64,000 nucleotides of DNA from Massilia sp. Root351 (lineage in GTDB: Bacteria; Pseudomonadota; Gammaproteobacteria; Burkholderiales; Burkholderiaceae_D): positions 467,232 through 531,231 of the forward strand of contig NZ_LMDJ01000031.1 of NCBI RefSeq assembly GCF_001425045.1, read 5' to 3'. Position 1 is the stretch's first letter, and every line of letters begins with the position of its first letter. Shown here in pieces: positions 27,568 through 37,801 of this stretch. Made by a program: the position numbers and the translations under genes. Below the pieces are notes generated by a model. It had not been told where the DNA came from. It saw only the letters and a program-made list of their open reading frames with translations, and ran no database searches.

Positions 27568-28002
27568 ATGGCAGTAGTGCACAAGTCGGTTATCCTGGGC
27601 TACAGCGCAGAACAGATGTTCGAGCTGGTTGCCAAGGTCGAAGATTATCCCAAATTTCTGCCTTGGTGTGGCGGCGTCGACGTGCGGGAACGCGGCGAAA
27701 ATACCGTCGTGGCCAGCCTGGCCATCCATTATCACGGCATTCACCAGAGTTTTACCACGTCCAACGTGAATACGCCGCCCACCAGCATGAAGATGACGCT
27801 GGTCGATGGTCCTTTCAAGACCCTGGACGGCACCTGGACCTTCAAGCCGCTGCGCGAGGACGCTTGCAAGGTCGAACTGGACCTGCACTACGAGTTCTCC
27901 AGCCGCCTGCTGGAGCAGGTGGTGGGCCCGGTGTTCGGCATGATCGCCAACAGCATGGTGGACTCGTTCTGCAAACGGGCCGACACGGTATATGGCGGCT
28001 GA
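27568..28002 (+). CDS. ratA: RatA-family START-domain protein
   Basis: The 144-residue START/coenzyme Q-binding-like domain begins AVVHKSVILGYSAEQMFELVAKVEDYPKFLPWC. Homologues are described as a ribosome-association inhibitor (RatA) or as Coq10-like quinone-binding proteins. The sequence does not decide between these. The end overlaps the next gene by 11 bases. Confidence 0.92.
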   Translation: MAVVHKSVILGYSAEQMFELVAKVEDYPKFLPWCGGVDVRERGENTVVASLAIHYHGIHQSFTTSNVNTPPTSMKMTLVDGPFKTLDGTWTFKPLREDACKVELDLHYEFSSRLLEQVVGPVFGMIANSMVDSFCKRADTVYGG

Positions 28003-28288
28003 CCAAATCATGGGCCAAATCAACGTCGAGGTGTGCTACGCCACCGACACGCTGCAGTTCCGCCGCGCGCTGCGGCTGGAGGCCGGCGCCACCATCCGGC
28101 AGGCGCTGGATGTGAGCGGCCTGGCGGTGGAAGTGCCGGGCATCGACCTGGCCGCGATGGCGGTCGGCCTCTACGGCAAGAAGAAGACGCTGGACACCGT
28201 GCTGCGCGAGCACGACCGGGTGGAAGTCTACCGCCCGCTGATCGCCGACCCCAAGAACGCCCGCCGCCGCAAGGTGCGCAAGAGCTGA
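27992..28288 (+). CDS. rnfH: RnfH/RatB ubiquitin-like family protein
   Basis: The 98-residue beta-grasp protein contains INVEVCYATDTLQFRRALRLEAGATIRQALD and ends EVYRPLIADPKNARRRKVRKS, the standard RnfH tail. Function is not established for the family. The ATG at 27992 lies within ratA; an ATG at 28010 would give the more usual short N-terminus, and neither has a strong ribosome binding site. Confidence 0.88.
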   Translation: MAADQIMGQINVEVCYATDTLQFRRALRLEAGATIRQALDVSGLAVEVPGIDLAAMAVGLYGKKKTLDTVLREHDRVEVYRPLIADPKNARRRKVRKS

Positions 28289-28416
28289 ATAGGGCTGTCA
28301 GCGCGGGATGCGCAGCCTAAACGCAGCGCCATGCCCGGATATGTGGGACGGCGCACGGTAGCCTTGGGCCGGGTGCGATAGCGTGGGCGATCTGACACTT
28401 TGCCCGGGAGCGCATT

Positions 28417-29112
28417 ATGGATCAGCTCAAACCCGCCCATGAACTTGCCGCCGCCGCGAGCAAGCCCTATCCCAACGACAGCGCCGAGTACCGCGCCGCG
28501 CGCACCGCCTTGCTGGCCGAGGAAATCGAACTGCGGCGCCATATTGAACGGGTGGCCGAGCAGCGCCGCGCCTTGCCGCCAGGCGGTGAGGCGGCGGATT
28601 ACCAGTTCAATGATGAAAACGGCGCCACCGTGCCGTTGGCAGCGCTGTTCGGCAAGCATGACACACTGGTGACCTACTTCTGGATGTTCGGACCACAGCG
28701 CGACCGTCCGTGCCCCATGTGTACGGCCTTTCTCGGCGCACTCGACATCCCGGCGCGCGACATTACGCAGAAAGCGGCCATGGCGGTGCTGGGGCGTTCG
28801 CCGGTGGAGCGCCAGTTGGCCTTTGCGCGCGAGCGGGGATGGCGCAATCTGAAGTTCTACGCCACCGTCGGCGACGGCTTCGCGCGCGACTATCGCGGTC
28901 TGGCGCCGGATGGCAGCGAATGGCCGGCGCTGGACGTGTGGGTGAAGGATGGCGCCAAGGTGCGCCATTTCTGGGGCGCCGAGATGGGCGGCACGTCGGA
29001 CCCCGGCCAGGATCCGCGACTCGCGCCCGATCCCACTCCGCTGTGGAATATTCTCGACCTCACGCCGGCCGGGCGCGGCAGCGACTGGTATCCCAGGCTG
29101 GCCTACGACTAA
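28417..29112 (+). CDS. DUF899 family thioredoxin-like protein
   Basis: The 231-residue protein of the thioredoxin-like fold has WMFGPQRDRPCPMCTAFLGALD (a CPMC motif near residue 100) and a C-terminal LWNILDLTPAGRGSDWYPRL. DUF899 proteins are uncharacterised. A GGGAG site precedes the ATG. It stands alone between two differently oriented units. Confidence 0.85.
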   Translation: MDQLKPAHELAAAASKPYPNDSAEYRAARTALLAEEIELRRHIERVAEQRRALPPGGEAADYQFNDENGATVPLAALFGKHDTLVTYFWMFGPQRDRPCPMCTAFLGALDIPARDITQKAAMAVLGRSPVERQLAFARERGWRNLKFYATVGDGFARDYRGLAPDGSEWPALDVWVKDGAKVRHFWGAEMGGTSDPGQDPRLAPDPTPLWNILDLTPAGRGSDWYPRLAYD

Positions 29113-29263
29113 GCGCTGCGTCGCAGGCCCGCGCGAGCGGGCAAGGCGGGGCGGCCATAGGGGGCGCTGCCATGCTGTTCTTGTGCCGCCTCGGTGGGGC
29201 TTGCCTGCGGCTAATCCGCAGCTGGCTCGGGGCCGGCGCATCGCAGCCCCGGTTGCTGCCGTG

Positions 29264-31519
29264 CTATTGCGCGCCTGCCGGGCGGCCCCGGACGTCCACC
29301 GCGTGTGCGGGCAGGCGCAGGCGGACGGTGGCTGCGGGCGCGTCGGATGCGCTGGCCAGGATGATGTCGTAGTCGCCGCCGGCGATGCGCCACGTCTTGC
29401 TGGCGCTGTCGTACACGCCCAGCAGGCGCGGATCGACCGTCACCGTGGCGGTGTGGCTGGCGCCAGGGGCCAGCGCGAACTTGTCCCATCCGGCGAGACG
29501 CTGCGGCGCTTCCCAGCCGCCGGCCACCTGCGAATCCGGCGCAACCGGTGATTCGAGGGCAGGCGCTGCCACGTAGACCTGCGGCACGGCCTTGCCCGCC
29601 CGCGTGCCCGTGTTGCGCACGTTGAAGCTGACCGTAACCTTGCCATCCTTGAATTGCGCAGCCAGTCCGCCATAGGTGAAGCTGGTATAAGACAGGCCGT
29701 GACCAAAGGCAAACAGCGGTTTGCGGCCCTTCAGCTGGTGCCACTTATAGCCGACCGCCGCGCCTTCGATGTTGTAGTCGGCACGCTGCTGCCCAGCGTC
29801 GATGACGGGGCGCGGCAACTGTGTTTCGGCGGCGGGGAAGGTGGCTGGCAGGCGGCCGGAAGGATTCACCTCCCCGGTCAGCACGCGCGCTATCGCTACG
29901 CCGCCGCGCGTGCCCGGATACCAGGCCTGCAGCACGGCGCCCACGCTGCCCAGCCATGGCATGGTGACCGGGCCGCCGGTTTCCAACACCACCACCGTGC
30001 GCGGATTGGCGCGCGCCACGGCGGCAATCAGCTCGTCCTGCCCGTTCGGCAGCGCCAGGGAAGCGGCGTCCACACTCTCGGCTGTCCACTGTGTAGCAAA
30101 CACGATGGCCACGTCGCTCGCGGCGGCCAGCGTGGCGGCGGCAGCAATGTCCTTGCCGTCCAGGTAGGCCAGGCGCGCCTTGCTGCGCGCGGCCAGCGCC
30201 TGCATCGGCGAGGACGGGTGGTACACCATGGGGCCGGGGAAGTGCGCCGGGCCTTCGTTGGGAACCGCCATGCCGCCGTGCGCATGCACCTGCGATGCAC
30301 CGCCGCCGGACAGTACGCCCTTGTCCGCATGCCCGCCGATGATGGCGATCGAGCGCACGGCGCCGGCGAGCGGCAGCAGCGCGCCGCTGTTCTTCAGCAG
30401 CACCATGGCTTCCTCGCTGCCCGCCTGGGTCACGGCTGCGTGCGCGTTGAAGTCGATGCCGGATTCCGGCTCGACTGCAACCGGATGGTCCATCACGCCG
30501 TGCTTGAACATGGCGCGCACGATACGCTGCACCATATCGTCCAGCCGCGCCTGCGGCACGTGGCGGTTGGTGACGGCCTCCCGCAGGGCGTCGCTGAAGT
30601 AGGCGGAGTGGTCGAAAGGCCAGCCGGACTGCTGGTCCAGCCCCGCGTTGGCGGAAGGGATGGTGGAATGCACCGCGCCCCAGTCTGACATTACATAGCC
30701 TTGGTAGCCCCAGTCCTGCTTCAGCACTTCATTCAGCAGGTAAGGGCTTTCGCAGGAATAGATTCCGTTGACGCGGTTATAGGCGCACATGACGGAGCCG
30801 GGATCGCCGCGCTCAATGGCGAATTGGAAGGCCAGCAGGTCCGACATGCGGGCGGCCGCGTCGTCCAGTTCGGAATCCACGGTGAAGCGGTGGGTCTCCT
30901 GCCCGTTGTAGGCAAAATGCTTGACGGTGGCGACGATGTGATTGGACTGGATGCCGCGCACCTGCTCGCCCACCATGACGCCCGCCAGCAGCGGATCTTC
31001 TCCCGCGTATTCAAAATTGCGGCCGTTGCGCGGATCGCGCATCAGGTTCACGCCGCCGGCCAGCATGACGTTGTAGCCGGACTGGCGCGCTTCCTTGCCG
31101 ATCATGGCGCCGGACGCGTAGGCCAGTGCCGGGTTCCAGGTGGCGGCCGTGGCCAGGCCGGATGGCAGCGAAGTACGCTCATAGGGCTGCTTCGAGCTGC
31201 TTTGCGTTGCCACGCCGATGCCCGCGTCGGCCTGCCATTGCGGCGGCAGGCCGACGCGCGGCACGCCGGGCACGTAGCCGGCCGAATCGCGCCGCGCTTC
31301 CTTCGGCGCGAAGTGGTTCTTCTTGGCGAAGTCGGTGGCGAAGTAGCCGAAGACGGTCTGGATCTTTTCTTCCGCCGTCATCGCCGCCACCATGCGTGCG
31401 GCGCGCTCGTCCGCGCTCGGGGCCGGCGGCACCGCCTGCGCGGGGCAGGCCAGCGCCACGGCCGCGGCCGCAGCTGCGACTGTATCTGTGACTGTACCCC
31501 GTGCGCGCCCCGTCCTCAT
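29264..31519 (-). CDS. GH3 family beta-glucosidase
   Basis: The 751-residue exported enzyme has a signal peptide (TVAAAAAAVALACPAQA), an N-terminal GH3 barrel with KHFAYNGQETHR and the nucleophile Asp in GYVMSDWGAVHS (near residue 279), then the alpha/beta sandwich and a fibronectin-III-like domain (about 620-751). Expected to release terminal glucose from beta-glucosides in the periplasm or outside. It starts on an ATGA overlap with the GH94 gene, last in the five-gene operon. Confidence 0.92.
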   Translation of the reverse strand: MRTGRARGTVTDTVAAAAAAVALACPAQAVPPAPSADERAARMVAAMTAEEKIQTVFGYFATDFAKKNHFAPKEARRDSAGYVPGVPRVGLPPQWQADAGIGVATQSSSKQPYERTSLPSGLATAATWNPALAYASGAMIGKEARQSGYNVMLAGGVNLMRDPRNGRNFEYAGEDPLLAGVMVGEQVRGIQSNHIVATVKHFAYNGQETHRFTVDSELDDAAARMSDLLAFQFAIERGDPGSVMCAYNRVNGIYSCESPYLLNEVLKQDWGYQGYVMSDWGAVHSTIPSANAGLDQQSGWPFDHSAYFSDALREAVTNRHVPQARLDDMVQRIVRAMFKHGVMDHPVAVEPESGIDFNAHAAVTQAGSEEAMVLLKNSGALLPLAGAVRSIAIIGGHADKGVLSGGGASQVHAHGGMAVPNEGPAHFPGPMVYHPSSPMQALAARSKARLAYLDGKDIAAAATLAAASDVAIVFATQWTAESVDAASLALPNGQDELIAAVARANPRTVVVLETGGPVTMPWLGSVGAVLQAWYPGTRGGVAIARVLTGEVNPSGRLPATFPAAETQLPRPVIDAGQQRADYNIEGAAVGYKWHQLKGRKPLFAFGHGLSYTSFTYGGLAAQFKDGKVTVSFNVRNTGTRAGKAVPQVYVAAPALESPVAPDSQVAGGWEAPQRLAGWDKFALAPGASHTATVTVDPRLLGVYDSASKTWRIAGGDYDIILASASDAPAATVRLRLPAHAVDVRGRPAGAQ

Positions 31520-33873
31520 GCCGGCACGAATACGCTGAGGTTGTAGGTCGCGCCCGGAGCGATATTGGCGATGTGGGCAGACGGCAGGAACTGGCCGGCG
31601 TGCATCACCATCACTTCCTTCACGTCCGTGCGGCGGATGTTCAGCACGAACTTCGCGCCCCTGAACATGCGCGTCACCTTGATGCCGTCCCATTCCGCCG
31701 GCAACTGCGGGTTGATGCGCAGGCCGTCGGCGTCGCCCTGCAGGCCGCACAGGCCTTCAATGAAGCAGCGGTAAGCCCAGGACACGGTGCCGGTGTTGAA
31801 CAGCTGGCTGGAGCGGCCGGCCTGCTCCGGATACTGGTGATACGCGCCGCGATAGTAGTTGGGAATGAACACCGGCAGCTGGCCGCGCTGCAGATAGTCC
31901 GCCTCGCTCGGGCCGGGGATCATCTGGCGCAGCAGCTTGTAGGCGCGGTCCTTTTCGCCCACGGTGTACAGGCTGTAGATGTAAAACACCGAGGCGTGGT
32001 TGTATACGGCGCCGTTTTCTGCCGAACCGGGGTGCTTCTGCGTGACGCGGCCCACGTCTTCGCGCATGGCGCTGAACGGCGGCGCGAACATGGCCACGCC
32101 GTATGGCGTATTGAGCTGCTGGTCCACCTGCGCCAGCATTTTCGTCCGCTGCTCCGCGCCGGCGGCGCCGCCCAGGATGGACCAGGCTTGTGGATTGAGC
32201 CAGATGCGGCCCTCCTTGTCCTTCCTGGTGCCGAAGGCGACGCCGTCGTCGGTAATGCCGCGCGAGAACCAGTCGCCATCCCAGAAATGCTTGTTGGCGG
32301 CTGCGTTCACTGCGGCCGCGCCGGCGCGGTAGTGCTCGGCGCGCTCGTCGCGGCCCACTTGGGCGCACATGTCAGCCCACAGGTTCAGCGCGTAGGCCGT
32401 GGCCACGGTCAGCCAGCCGGAAACGCCTGTTCCCTTGTAGCCCACCATATTCATCGGATCGCACCAGTCGCCCTGGGCGATGAAGCTCAGGCCGCGCTCG
32501 TCGCGCGCTTCCAGCAGCCAGTCCATGGCGCGCGAGATGCGCTCGAACACCGACTGCTCCACGCCATCCTCGGCGCCGCGCACGGCGGTGCGCAGCAGTG
32601 CGTAGTCGGCCGTTTCGTCCAGGTAGGTCTTCAGGCAGACCGGCAGCCACACGCAGTGATCGGTGTGCGGCACCTGGTTGATGTACTTCAGCTCCGCGCC
32701 TTCCACCAGCAGGATCCCGTCCGGCATGGCGCCGTTCGGTTCCTGCTGCGACAGCGCGTGCAGGAAGGCCGCGCGCGTGACCTGGGGCTTGATGAAGCTC
32801 ATGCCCATGTTGTCCTGCAGGTAGTTGCGGGTCTGCGGGTCGGTGGTCAGGCGGTTCACGTCGCCATGGTAGTAGACCTGGCGCGGCAGCCAATGGTTGA
32901 CGAAATTGTCCAGTTCCGCGTCCGGCGTTTCGATCTGCAGCACGCCCCGGCCTTGCTCGATGTACCAGGCGTAGTCGCGCTTGGCCTCGGCGAAACCGGC
33001 CTGGCTCAGGTACTTGCCGCGCATGGAGCGGATCTCCGCGTCGTCGAAGGCCGGGCCGAAGATGAAGCGCAGCGCGCGCTCGCCGCCGCCGTCCAGCGTA
33101 AGCCGGTACTGTACGGCGGCGGTGGGCGTTTCGTAGCGCGCGTCGCTGCGCGACAGTTCGTCCTGCCGCACTGCGGAAGGCGCGTGCAGGCCGCCTTCAC
33201 CCTCGAACGCCTGCTGCATGGTTTCCCACGAATCGGGCGGCGTCTCGCACAGGAAGTAGGTGCGGTCCTTGAAGAACTTGTTCTTGAAGTAGTCCGCCAC
33301 CTTCTGGTAGGGCGTGACGCAGCTGGCCACCACGCCGCCCAGGTCCACGCGGTACTCGGCGGACTGGTTCATCCACGACATGTAGCCGATCGGGAAATAG
33401 GGATAGACGCTGATCTTGCGCTGGCGGCCGGACAGGTTGACCACCTTGACCGACCACAGTTCCACCACGTCCTGCGTCGGCAGGCTGAGGGTCAGTTCGA
33501 CGCGAATGCCAAGGTGCTCGACGGTCCATTCGATGTCGCTCTTGCCGACCGAGAAACGGAAGCTGTCGACCGGCGCGCGTACCGGCTCATAAGGGGCGGA
33601 GAAGAACTCGCCGGTCTCCTCGTCCTTGATGTAGACGAAGCGGCCCGGATGGTGGGCGTAGTAGTTCTGCTCCGGCTGCATGAAGGTCTTGGCCTCCAGG
33701 TTAGGCGCGTAGGCGTACTTGGCGGGCTCGGGCTGCATGAACTGCGCGGTGGCGTAGCCCCGGCAGGTCACTTGTATCATCATTTTCTGGTTCCACAGGA
33801 AGCCGCCGGCCTTCGGCATGGCCGTCGGGCTGGTCAGTTCGTAGCGGTCGCCATCGTGGGTTGGGCGTAGCAT
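31516..33873 (-). CDS. GH94 phosphorylase, probable cellobionic acid phosphorylase
   Basis: The 785 residues form a GH94 enzyme: N-terminal beta-sandwich, helical linker, (alpha/alpha)6 barrel with the general-acid Asp in QGDWCDPMNMVG (near 468), and a C-terminal jelly roll. No signal peptide, so it is cytosolic. GH94 includes cellobiose, chitobiose and cellobionate phosphorylases. The operon contains a gluconokinase, so glucose-1-phosphate plus gluconate from cellobionate is the best-fitting reaction; this is inferred. Confidence 0.85.
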   Translation of the reverse strand: MLRPTHDGDRYELTSPTAMPKAGGFLWNQKMMIQVTCRGYATAQFMQPEPAKYAYAPNLEAKTFMQPEQNYYAHHPGRFVYIKDEETGEFFSAPYEPVRAPVDSFRFSVGKSDIEWTVEHLGIRVELTLSLPTQDVVELWSVKVVNLSGRQRKISVYPYFPIGYMSWMNQSAEYRVDLGGVVASCVTPYQKVADYFKNKFFKDRTYFLCETPPDSWETMQQAFEGEGGLHAPSAVRQDELSRSDARYETPTAAVQYRLTLDGGGERALRFIFGPAFDDAEIRSMRGKYLSQAGFAEAKRDYAWYIEQGRGVLQIETPDAELDNFVNHWLPRQVYYHGDVNRLTTDPQTRNYLQDNMGMSFIKPQVTRAAFLHALSQQEPNGAMPDGILLVEGAELKYINQVPHTDHCVWLPVCLKTYLDETADYALLRTAVRGAEDGVEQSVFERISRAMDWLLEARDERGLSFIAQGDWCDPMNMVGYKGTGVSGWLTVATAYALNLWADMCAQVGRDERAEHYRAGAAAVNAAANKHFWDGDWFSRGITDDGVAFGTRKDKEGRIWLNPQAWSILGGAAGAEQRTKMLAQVDQQLNTPYGVAMFAPPFSAMREDVGRVTQKHPGSAENGAVYNHASVFYIYSLYTVGEKDRAYKLLRQMIPGPSEADYLQRGQLPVFIPNYYRGAYHQYPEQAGRSSQLFNTGTVSWAYRCFIEGLCGLQGDADGLRINPQLPAEWDGIKVTRMFRGAKFVLNIRRTDVKEVMVMHAGQFLPSAHIANIAPGATYNLSVFVPA

Positions 33874-33912
33874 GGGTATCTCCGGAGTGTCTTTCAGCTT
33901 ACTGCGTTTGGC

Positions 33913-35268
33913 TTACAGCGCCGCCTTGCGGACCGCCAGTTCGGTCTGGATCAGCGCCAGTTTTTGTTTATCGAGGTCATAGAAGAGCATCACGGCCACG
34001 GCCAGCGCGGCGAAGAAGGCCGGAATCAGCGACATCAGCCACACGATGCCGGCCTGCGAGCCGGTGGTCTGCGCCGCGTTGGGCACATAGCCCAGCGCTG
34101 TGAACAGCGCGCCGATCACCGCCACCGCCAAAGCAGTGCCGAGTTTTTGCGAGAAGGTGGCGGCGGCGAAAGTCATGGCGGTGGCGCGGCGGCCGGTGCG
34201 CCATTCGTTGTAATCGGCGGTGTCGGCGTACATGGAGAACGCCAGCGGCGACTTGGGGCCGAGCACGAAGCCGAGCGCGATCTGCAGTGTGTACATCAGC
34301 CAGACCTGCTCCTTGTCGACGAAGAAGAAGGCGCTCGACAGCACCGTGGTGCAGCCCATGAGGATGATCAGCAGCTTCTTCTTGTCCACGTAGCGCGTCA
34401 TCAGCGGCGTAAGCGAGGCGCCTGCTGCAGCTGCCACCATGTAGGCGGGAACGAAGGTGGCCATCAGCTCAGGGCGGCCCACGTAGTACTTGAAGTAGTA
34501 GATGGCGGTGGAGGTGCGCAGCGTGATGGTGATCATGATGATCAGCGCCAGGAAGAACAGGACCAGCCAGGGGGCGTTGCGGGTCAGGTCGCGGATGTCC
34601 TGCGCCACGTTGCTCGTTTGCGTGGCGGCGGGCGCGATGCGTTCGCGCGTGTTGAAGAAGGTGAGCGCAAACAGGGCCGAGGCGGCGACGCCCCAGGCCA
34701 GCATGGTGAGCTGCCAGCCCTGCTTATCGTCGCCGCCGCCCAGCAGGCGCACCATGAAGGGCGTAGCGGCGGTTACCAGCGTGCTGCCGGCGAAGGCGAA
34801 GATGAAGCGCAGGCCGTTGATGGTGGAGCGTTCCTGCGGATCGCCCGACATGACGCCCGACAGCGCGTTGTACGGGATGTTGATGGCGGTGTAGCACACC
34901 ATCATCAGCAGATAGGTGCCGTAGGCCCATGCCAGCTTGCCGTCGTGGTCCAGGTCCGGCGTGGTGTAGGTGAGCACGGCGGCTGCGCCCAGCGGCAACG
35001 CCATCCACACCAGGTAGGGACGGAACTTGCCGAAGCGCGTGGTGGTACGGTCGGCCAGCGCGCCGATCAGCGGATCGGTGAAGGCGTTGACGATCTTGAT
35101 CGTGAACAGCATGGAGGCCGCAGCGGCGGCCGATATGCCGAATACGTCGGTATAAAAGAACAGCAGGAATGTGGCGATATTGGTCCAATAAAAATTGAAA
35201 CCCATATCGGCAATGCCGTAGCTGAATTTCTCGCGCCACGACAAGGGGGAATTGAGCACTGCAGCCAC
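33913..35268 (-). CDS. GPH-family MFS sugar transporter
   Basis: Twelve-span glycoside-pentoside-hexuronide:cation symporter with SPLSWREKFSYGIADMGFNFYWT, IGALADRTTTRFGKFRPYLVW and YADTADYNEWRTGRRATA. It probably brings the disaccharide acid across the inner membrane. The start is uncertain: no ATG precedes the conserved N-terminus, so GTG at 35268 (or 35259) is proposed, without a strong ribosome binding site. Sits between the TonB receptor and the phosphorylase. Confidence 0.85.
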   Translation of the reverse strand: MAAVLNSPLSWREKFSYGIADMGFNFYWTNIATFLLFFYTDVFGISAAAAASMLFTIKIVNAFTDPLIGALADRTTTRFGKFRPYLVWMALPLGAAAVLTYTTPDLDHDGKLAWAYGTYLLMMVCYTAINIPYNALSGVMSGDPQERSTINGLRFIFAFAGSTLVTAATPFMVRLLGGGDDKQGWQLTMLAWGVAASALFALTFFNTRERIAPAATQTSNVAQDIRDLTRNAPWLVLFFLALIIMITITLRTSTAIYYFKYYVGRPELMATFVPAYMVAAAAGASLTPLMTRYVDKKKLLIILMGCTTVLSSAFFFVDKEQVWLMYTLQIALGFVLGPKSPLAFSMYADTADYNEWRTGRRATAMTFAAATFSQKLGTALAVAVIGALFTALGYVPNAAQTTGSQAGIVWLMSLIPAFFAALAVAVMLFYDLDKQKLALIQTELAVRKAAL

Positions 35269-35352
35269 GGATTGCTTTCGGTGATAAGGGACGATGCCGA
35301 GTTTAACGCGAACGCGCCGCCCCGATTGATGGCGGGGACGGCGCAAGTGCTA

Positions 35353-37779
35353 TCAGAAATCGGCGGTCAGGCGCACGCCGAAGGTGCGCGGCGCCAGGTA
35401 CATCGCCTGCCATACAGGACGGTCGCTGGCTGCCGGCGGCAGGTTCACGATGTTGACGGTGGTCTTGATGTCCTTGTTCTCCAGGTTCTGCACGAAGGCT
35501 TCCACCTGCCAGTGCTTGTCGCCTGCCGGCTTGTAGCGCACGGTGAAGTCGCTGCGGGTGTAGGCACGCTGGCGGTCCGGCTCGCCGTCGTTGAACACAT
35601 CCAGCCAGCTCGCGGTCTCGTAGTGCATATTGATGCGCGGCGAGATGCGGGCGCCGCTCTCCAGGTTGAAGTGGTGCTGGTAGCCCACGTTCAGCGAGAA
35701 GTGCGGCGCGTGCGGCAGCTCGTTGCCTTTCAGGTCGCGCACCTTGCCGCCGTTTGGGCCGGGCAGATTGTTGTAGCTGGAGTTGTTCGGGTCGGCCGTC
35801 AGCAAGGTATCCATCTCGGTACGCTGGACAGACATGGCCACGTTCAGCGTATCCACCGGCGTCACGCGCGCCGTCAGCTCGCCTTCGAAGCCCTTGGCCG
35901 TCGCGCCTTTCGCGTTGGCCGTCAGCAGGAAGCTGGCGCCGTTCGGGAAGGTGGTTGGTACCGAGATCTGGTAGCCCTTGAAGTCCGCGTAGTAGAGCGA
36001 GGTGGCCCAGGTGACTTTGCCGCCCATCAGCTTGCCCTTCGCACCGAGCTCATAGCTGGTCAGCGTTTCAGGCGCCGTGTGCACGCCGCCGTCGGTCAGC
36101 ACGCCGGACTTGTAGCCGGTGCTCACGCTGGCGTAGGCCATGATGTCCCTGGTCACGTCATAGTCCGCCTTCAGCAACCAGGTCGGCTTGCTCCACTTGT
36201 GCTGGCCGTCGTTGTTCAACGCCGGCTTGCCGTCCGGGCCGATCACCGATGGGTTGGGCACGAAGCCCACGCTGCGCGGATCGTCCTGCGCCGTGATTGG
36301 CAGGCAGGGCTTGCCGTTGGCCGGCTGCGTTGTCGGGCAGTAGAAGTTGGTGCCGCCGCGGTTGTGCTTCTCGTCCCAGGTTTTGCGCAGGCCGCCGGTC
36401 AGGCGGAAAGTCTCGGCCACGTTCCAGGTGTTCTGCGTGAAGAAGGCGTGCGATTTGGTGTCCTGGTTGGGCTGCACGAAACTGTTCTGGGTCAGCGCCG
36501 GCCAGCCGCAGTTGGTGCAGCCGTAGCCCGCTTGCGTGCCGGACCATGCCGGCTGGTCCAGGCGGATGCCGGCCTTTTCGTGGAAGACGTAGGCGCCCAC
36601 CAGCCAGTCCACCGTCTTCTTGCCGGAGGACTTCACGTTCAGTTCAGCGCTGGCATTGGTGTAGTGCTCCCAGTTGATGCGCGTGTTGCGCAGCACGCCG
36701 CCGGTGGTGTTGCTGGTCGGCACGGTGTAGCCGCCGCGCGCGTCGAACTGCATGGCGCCGTCGGTGCGCTGGGCGCCGGCGATGAAAGCCAGGTCGATAT
36801 CCTGGTTCACGTTCCAGTCGGTGCGGGTGCGGATGGTGTCTACCTTGCGGTGCAGGTAGGGCGCGATCTGGATCAGCGCCGACCACAGCTTTTGGCCCGG
36901 ACGCGGTTCCTGGTTCAGGTTCATGGACGGCGTACCGTCGTCGCGGAAGGTCTCGAAGGACAGGTCGGTGCGCAGGCTGCTGTTTGGCTGCCAGGCGGCC
37001 GACAGGCGCAGCGCCTTCTGGTCTTGCGCGTTGTACTTGTCACCGCTGGTGACGAAGGCGTTCTTGTCCAGGCCAGGGATGTTCGGCGGCTGCTGATAGT
37101 CCACGTAGCCTTCGTGCGACTCGCCGGCATAGGCCACGCGCAGCGCGAACTGCTCGGTGATCGGCAGGTTGTACATGAAGCGGGTGCCGGTGCGGTTGTA
37201 GTTGCCGACCGTGATTTCAGCGCTGCCCTCGGTCATGCCGAACTTCGGCTTGGCGCTCACCATGTTTACCGCGCCGGCGGTGGAATTGCGGCCCCACAGC
37301 GTGCCTTGCGGTCCGCGCATTACCTCCACACGGTCCATGTCGTAGAGCAGGGCGGTGGCGCCTTCGGCGCGTGGGGAGTAGACGCCGTCCACGTAGACCG
37401 ACACTTCCGGGTCGGCCTGTTCGGTCTTGGCGCCGTCGTTGCCGATGCCGCGCATGGTCAGCAGCAGCACCGCGTGGTCGCCCTGGCTGGTGGCCTGGAA
37501 GCTCGGCGACAGGTGCGTCAGATCCTCCAGGTTCTTCACGTGCGCATCGTCCAGCGCCGCGCCGCTCAGGGCGGTGACGGCCAGCGGGGTTTTCAGCAGC
37601 GAAGTGGAGCGCTTGGTGGCGGTGACGATCACCTCGGCCACGTTGCCGTTGTCGGATGCCTTGGCTGCCGCTTGGGTGGCTTGCGCGGCCTGGGGCTCGT
37701 CCGCCGCGTAGGCGCTGGAAATGTGGGCGGCCATGGCGACCAGCGAAGTGGTCAGGATCTTGTTGCGGGTAGTAAGCAT
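35353..37779 (-). CDS. TonB-dependent outer membrane receptor
   Basis: The 808 residues have a signal peptide (LVAMAAHISSAYA), the TonB box-like VAEVIVTATKRS, a plug domain with VEVMRGPQGTLWGRNSTAGAVNM and a 22-strand barrel ending in an aromatic residue (RLTADF). The likely cargo is an oligosaccharide or its oxidised form, judged from the operon. It is 22 bases downstream of the gluconokinase gene. Confidence 0.92.
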   Translation of the reverse strand: MLTTRNKILTTSLVAMAAHISSAYAADEPQAAQATQAAAKASDNGNVAEVIVTATKRSTSLLKTPLAVTALSGAALDDAHVKNLEDLTHLSPSFQATSQGDHAVLLLTMRGIGNDGAKTEQADPEVSVYVDGVYSPRAEGATALLYDMDRVEVMRGPQGTLWGRNSTAGAVNMVSAKPKFGMTEGSAEITVGNYNRTGTRFMYNLPITEQFALRVAYAGESHEGYVDYQQPPNIPGLDKNAFVTSGDKYNAQDQKALRLSAAWQPNSSLRTDLSFETFRDDGTPSMNLNQEPRPGQKLWSALIQIAPYLHRKVDTIRTRTDWNVNQDIDLAFIAGAQRTDGAMQFDARGGYTVPTSNTTGGVLRNTRINWEHYTNASAELNVKSSGKKTVDWLVGAYVFHEKAGIRLDQPAWSGTQAGYGCTNCGWPALTQNSFVQPNQDTKSHAFFTQNTWNVAETFRLTGGLRKTWDEKHNRGGTNFYCPTTQPANGKPCLPITAQDDPRSVGFVPNPSVIGPDGKPALNNDGQHKWSKPTWLLKADYDVTRDIMAYASVSTGYKSGVLTDGGVHTAPETLTSYELGAKGKLMGGKVTWATSLYYADFKGYQISVPTTFPNGASFLLTANAKGATAKGFEGELTARVTPVDTLNVAMSVQRTEMDTLLTADPNNSSYNNLPGPNGGKVRDLKGNELPHAPHFSLNVGYQHHFNLESGARISPRINMHYETASWLDVFNDGEPDRQRAYTRSDFTVRYKPAGDKHWQVEAFVQNLENKDIKTTVNIVNLPPAASDRPVWQAMYLAPRTFGVRLTADF

Positions 37780-37801
37780 CGTGTCTCCGTTGAGGATTTA
37801 G

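Noticed and set aside
29127..29142. GCCCGC-GCGA-GCGGGC hairpin after the DUF899 gene
   Set aside because: Short stem with no T run on either side; not enough to call a terminator.
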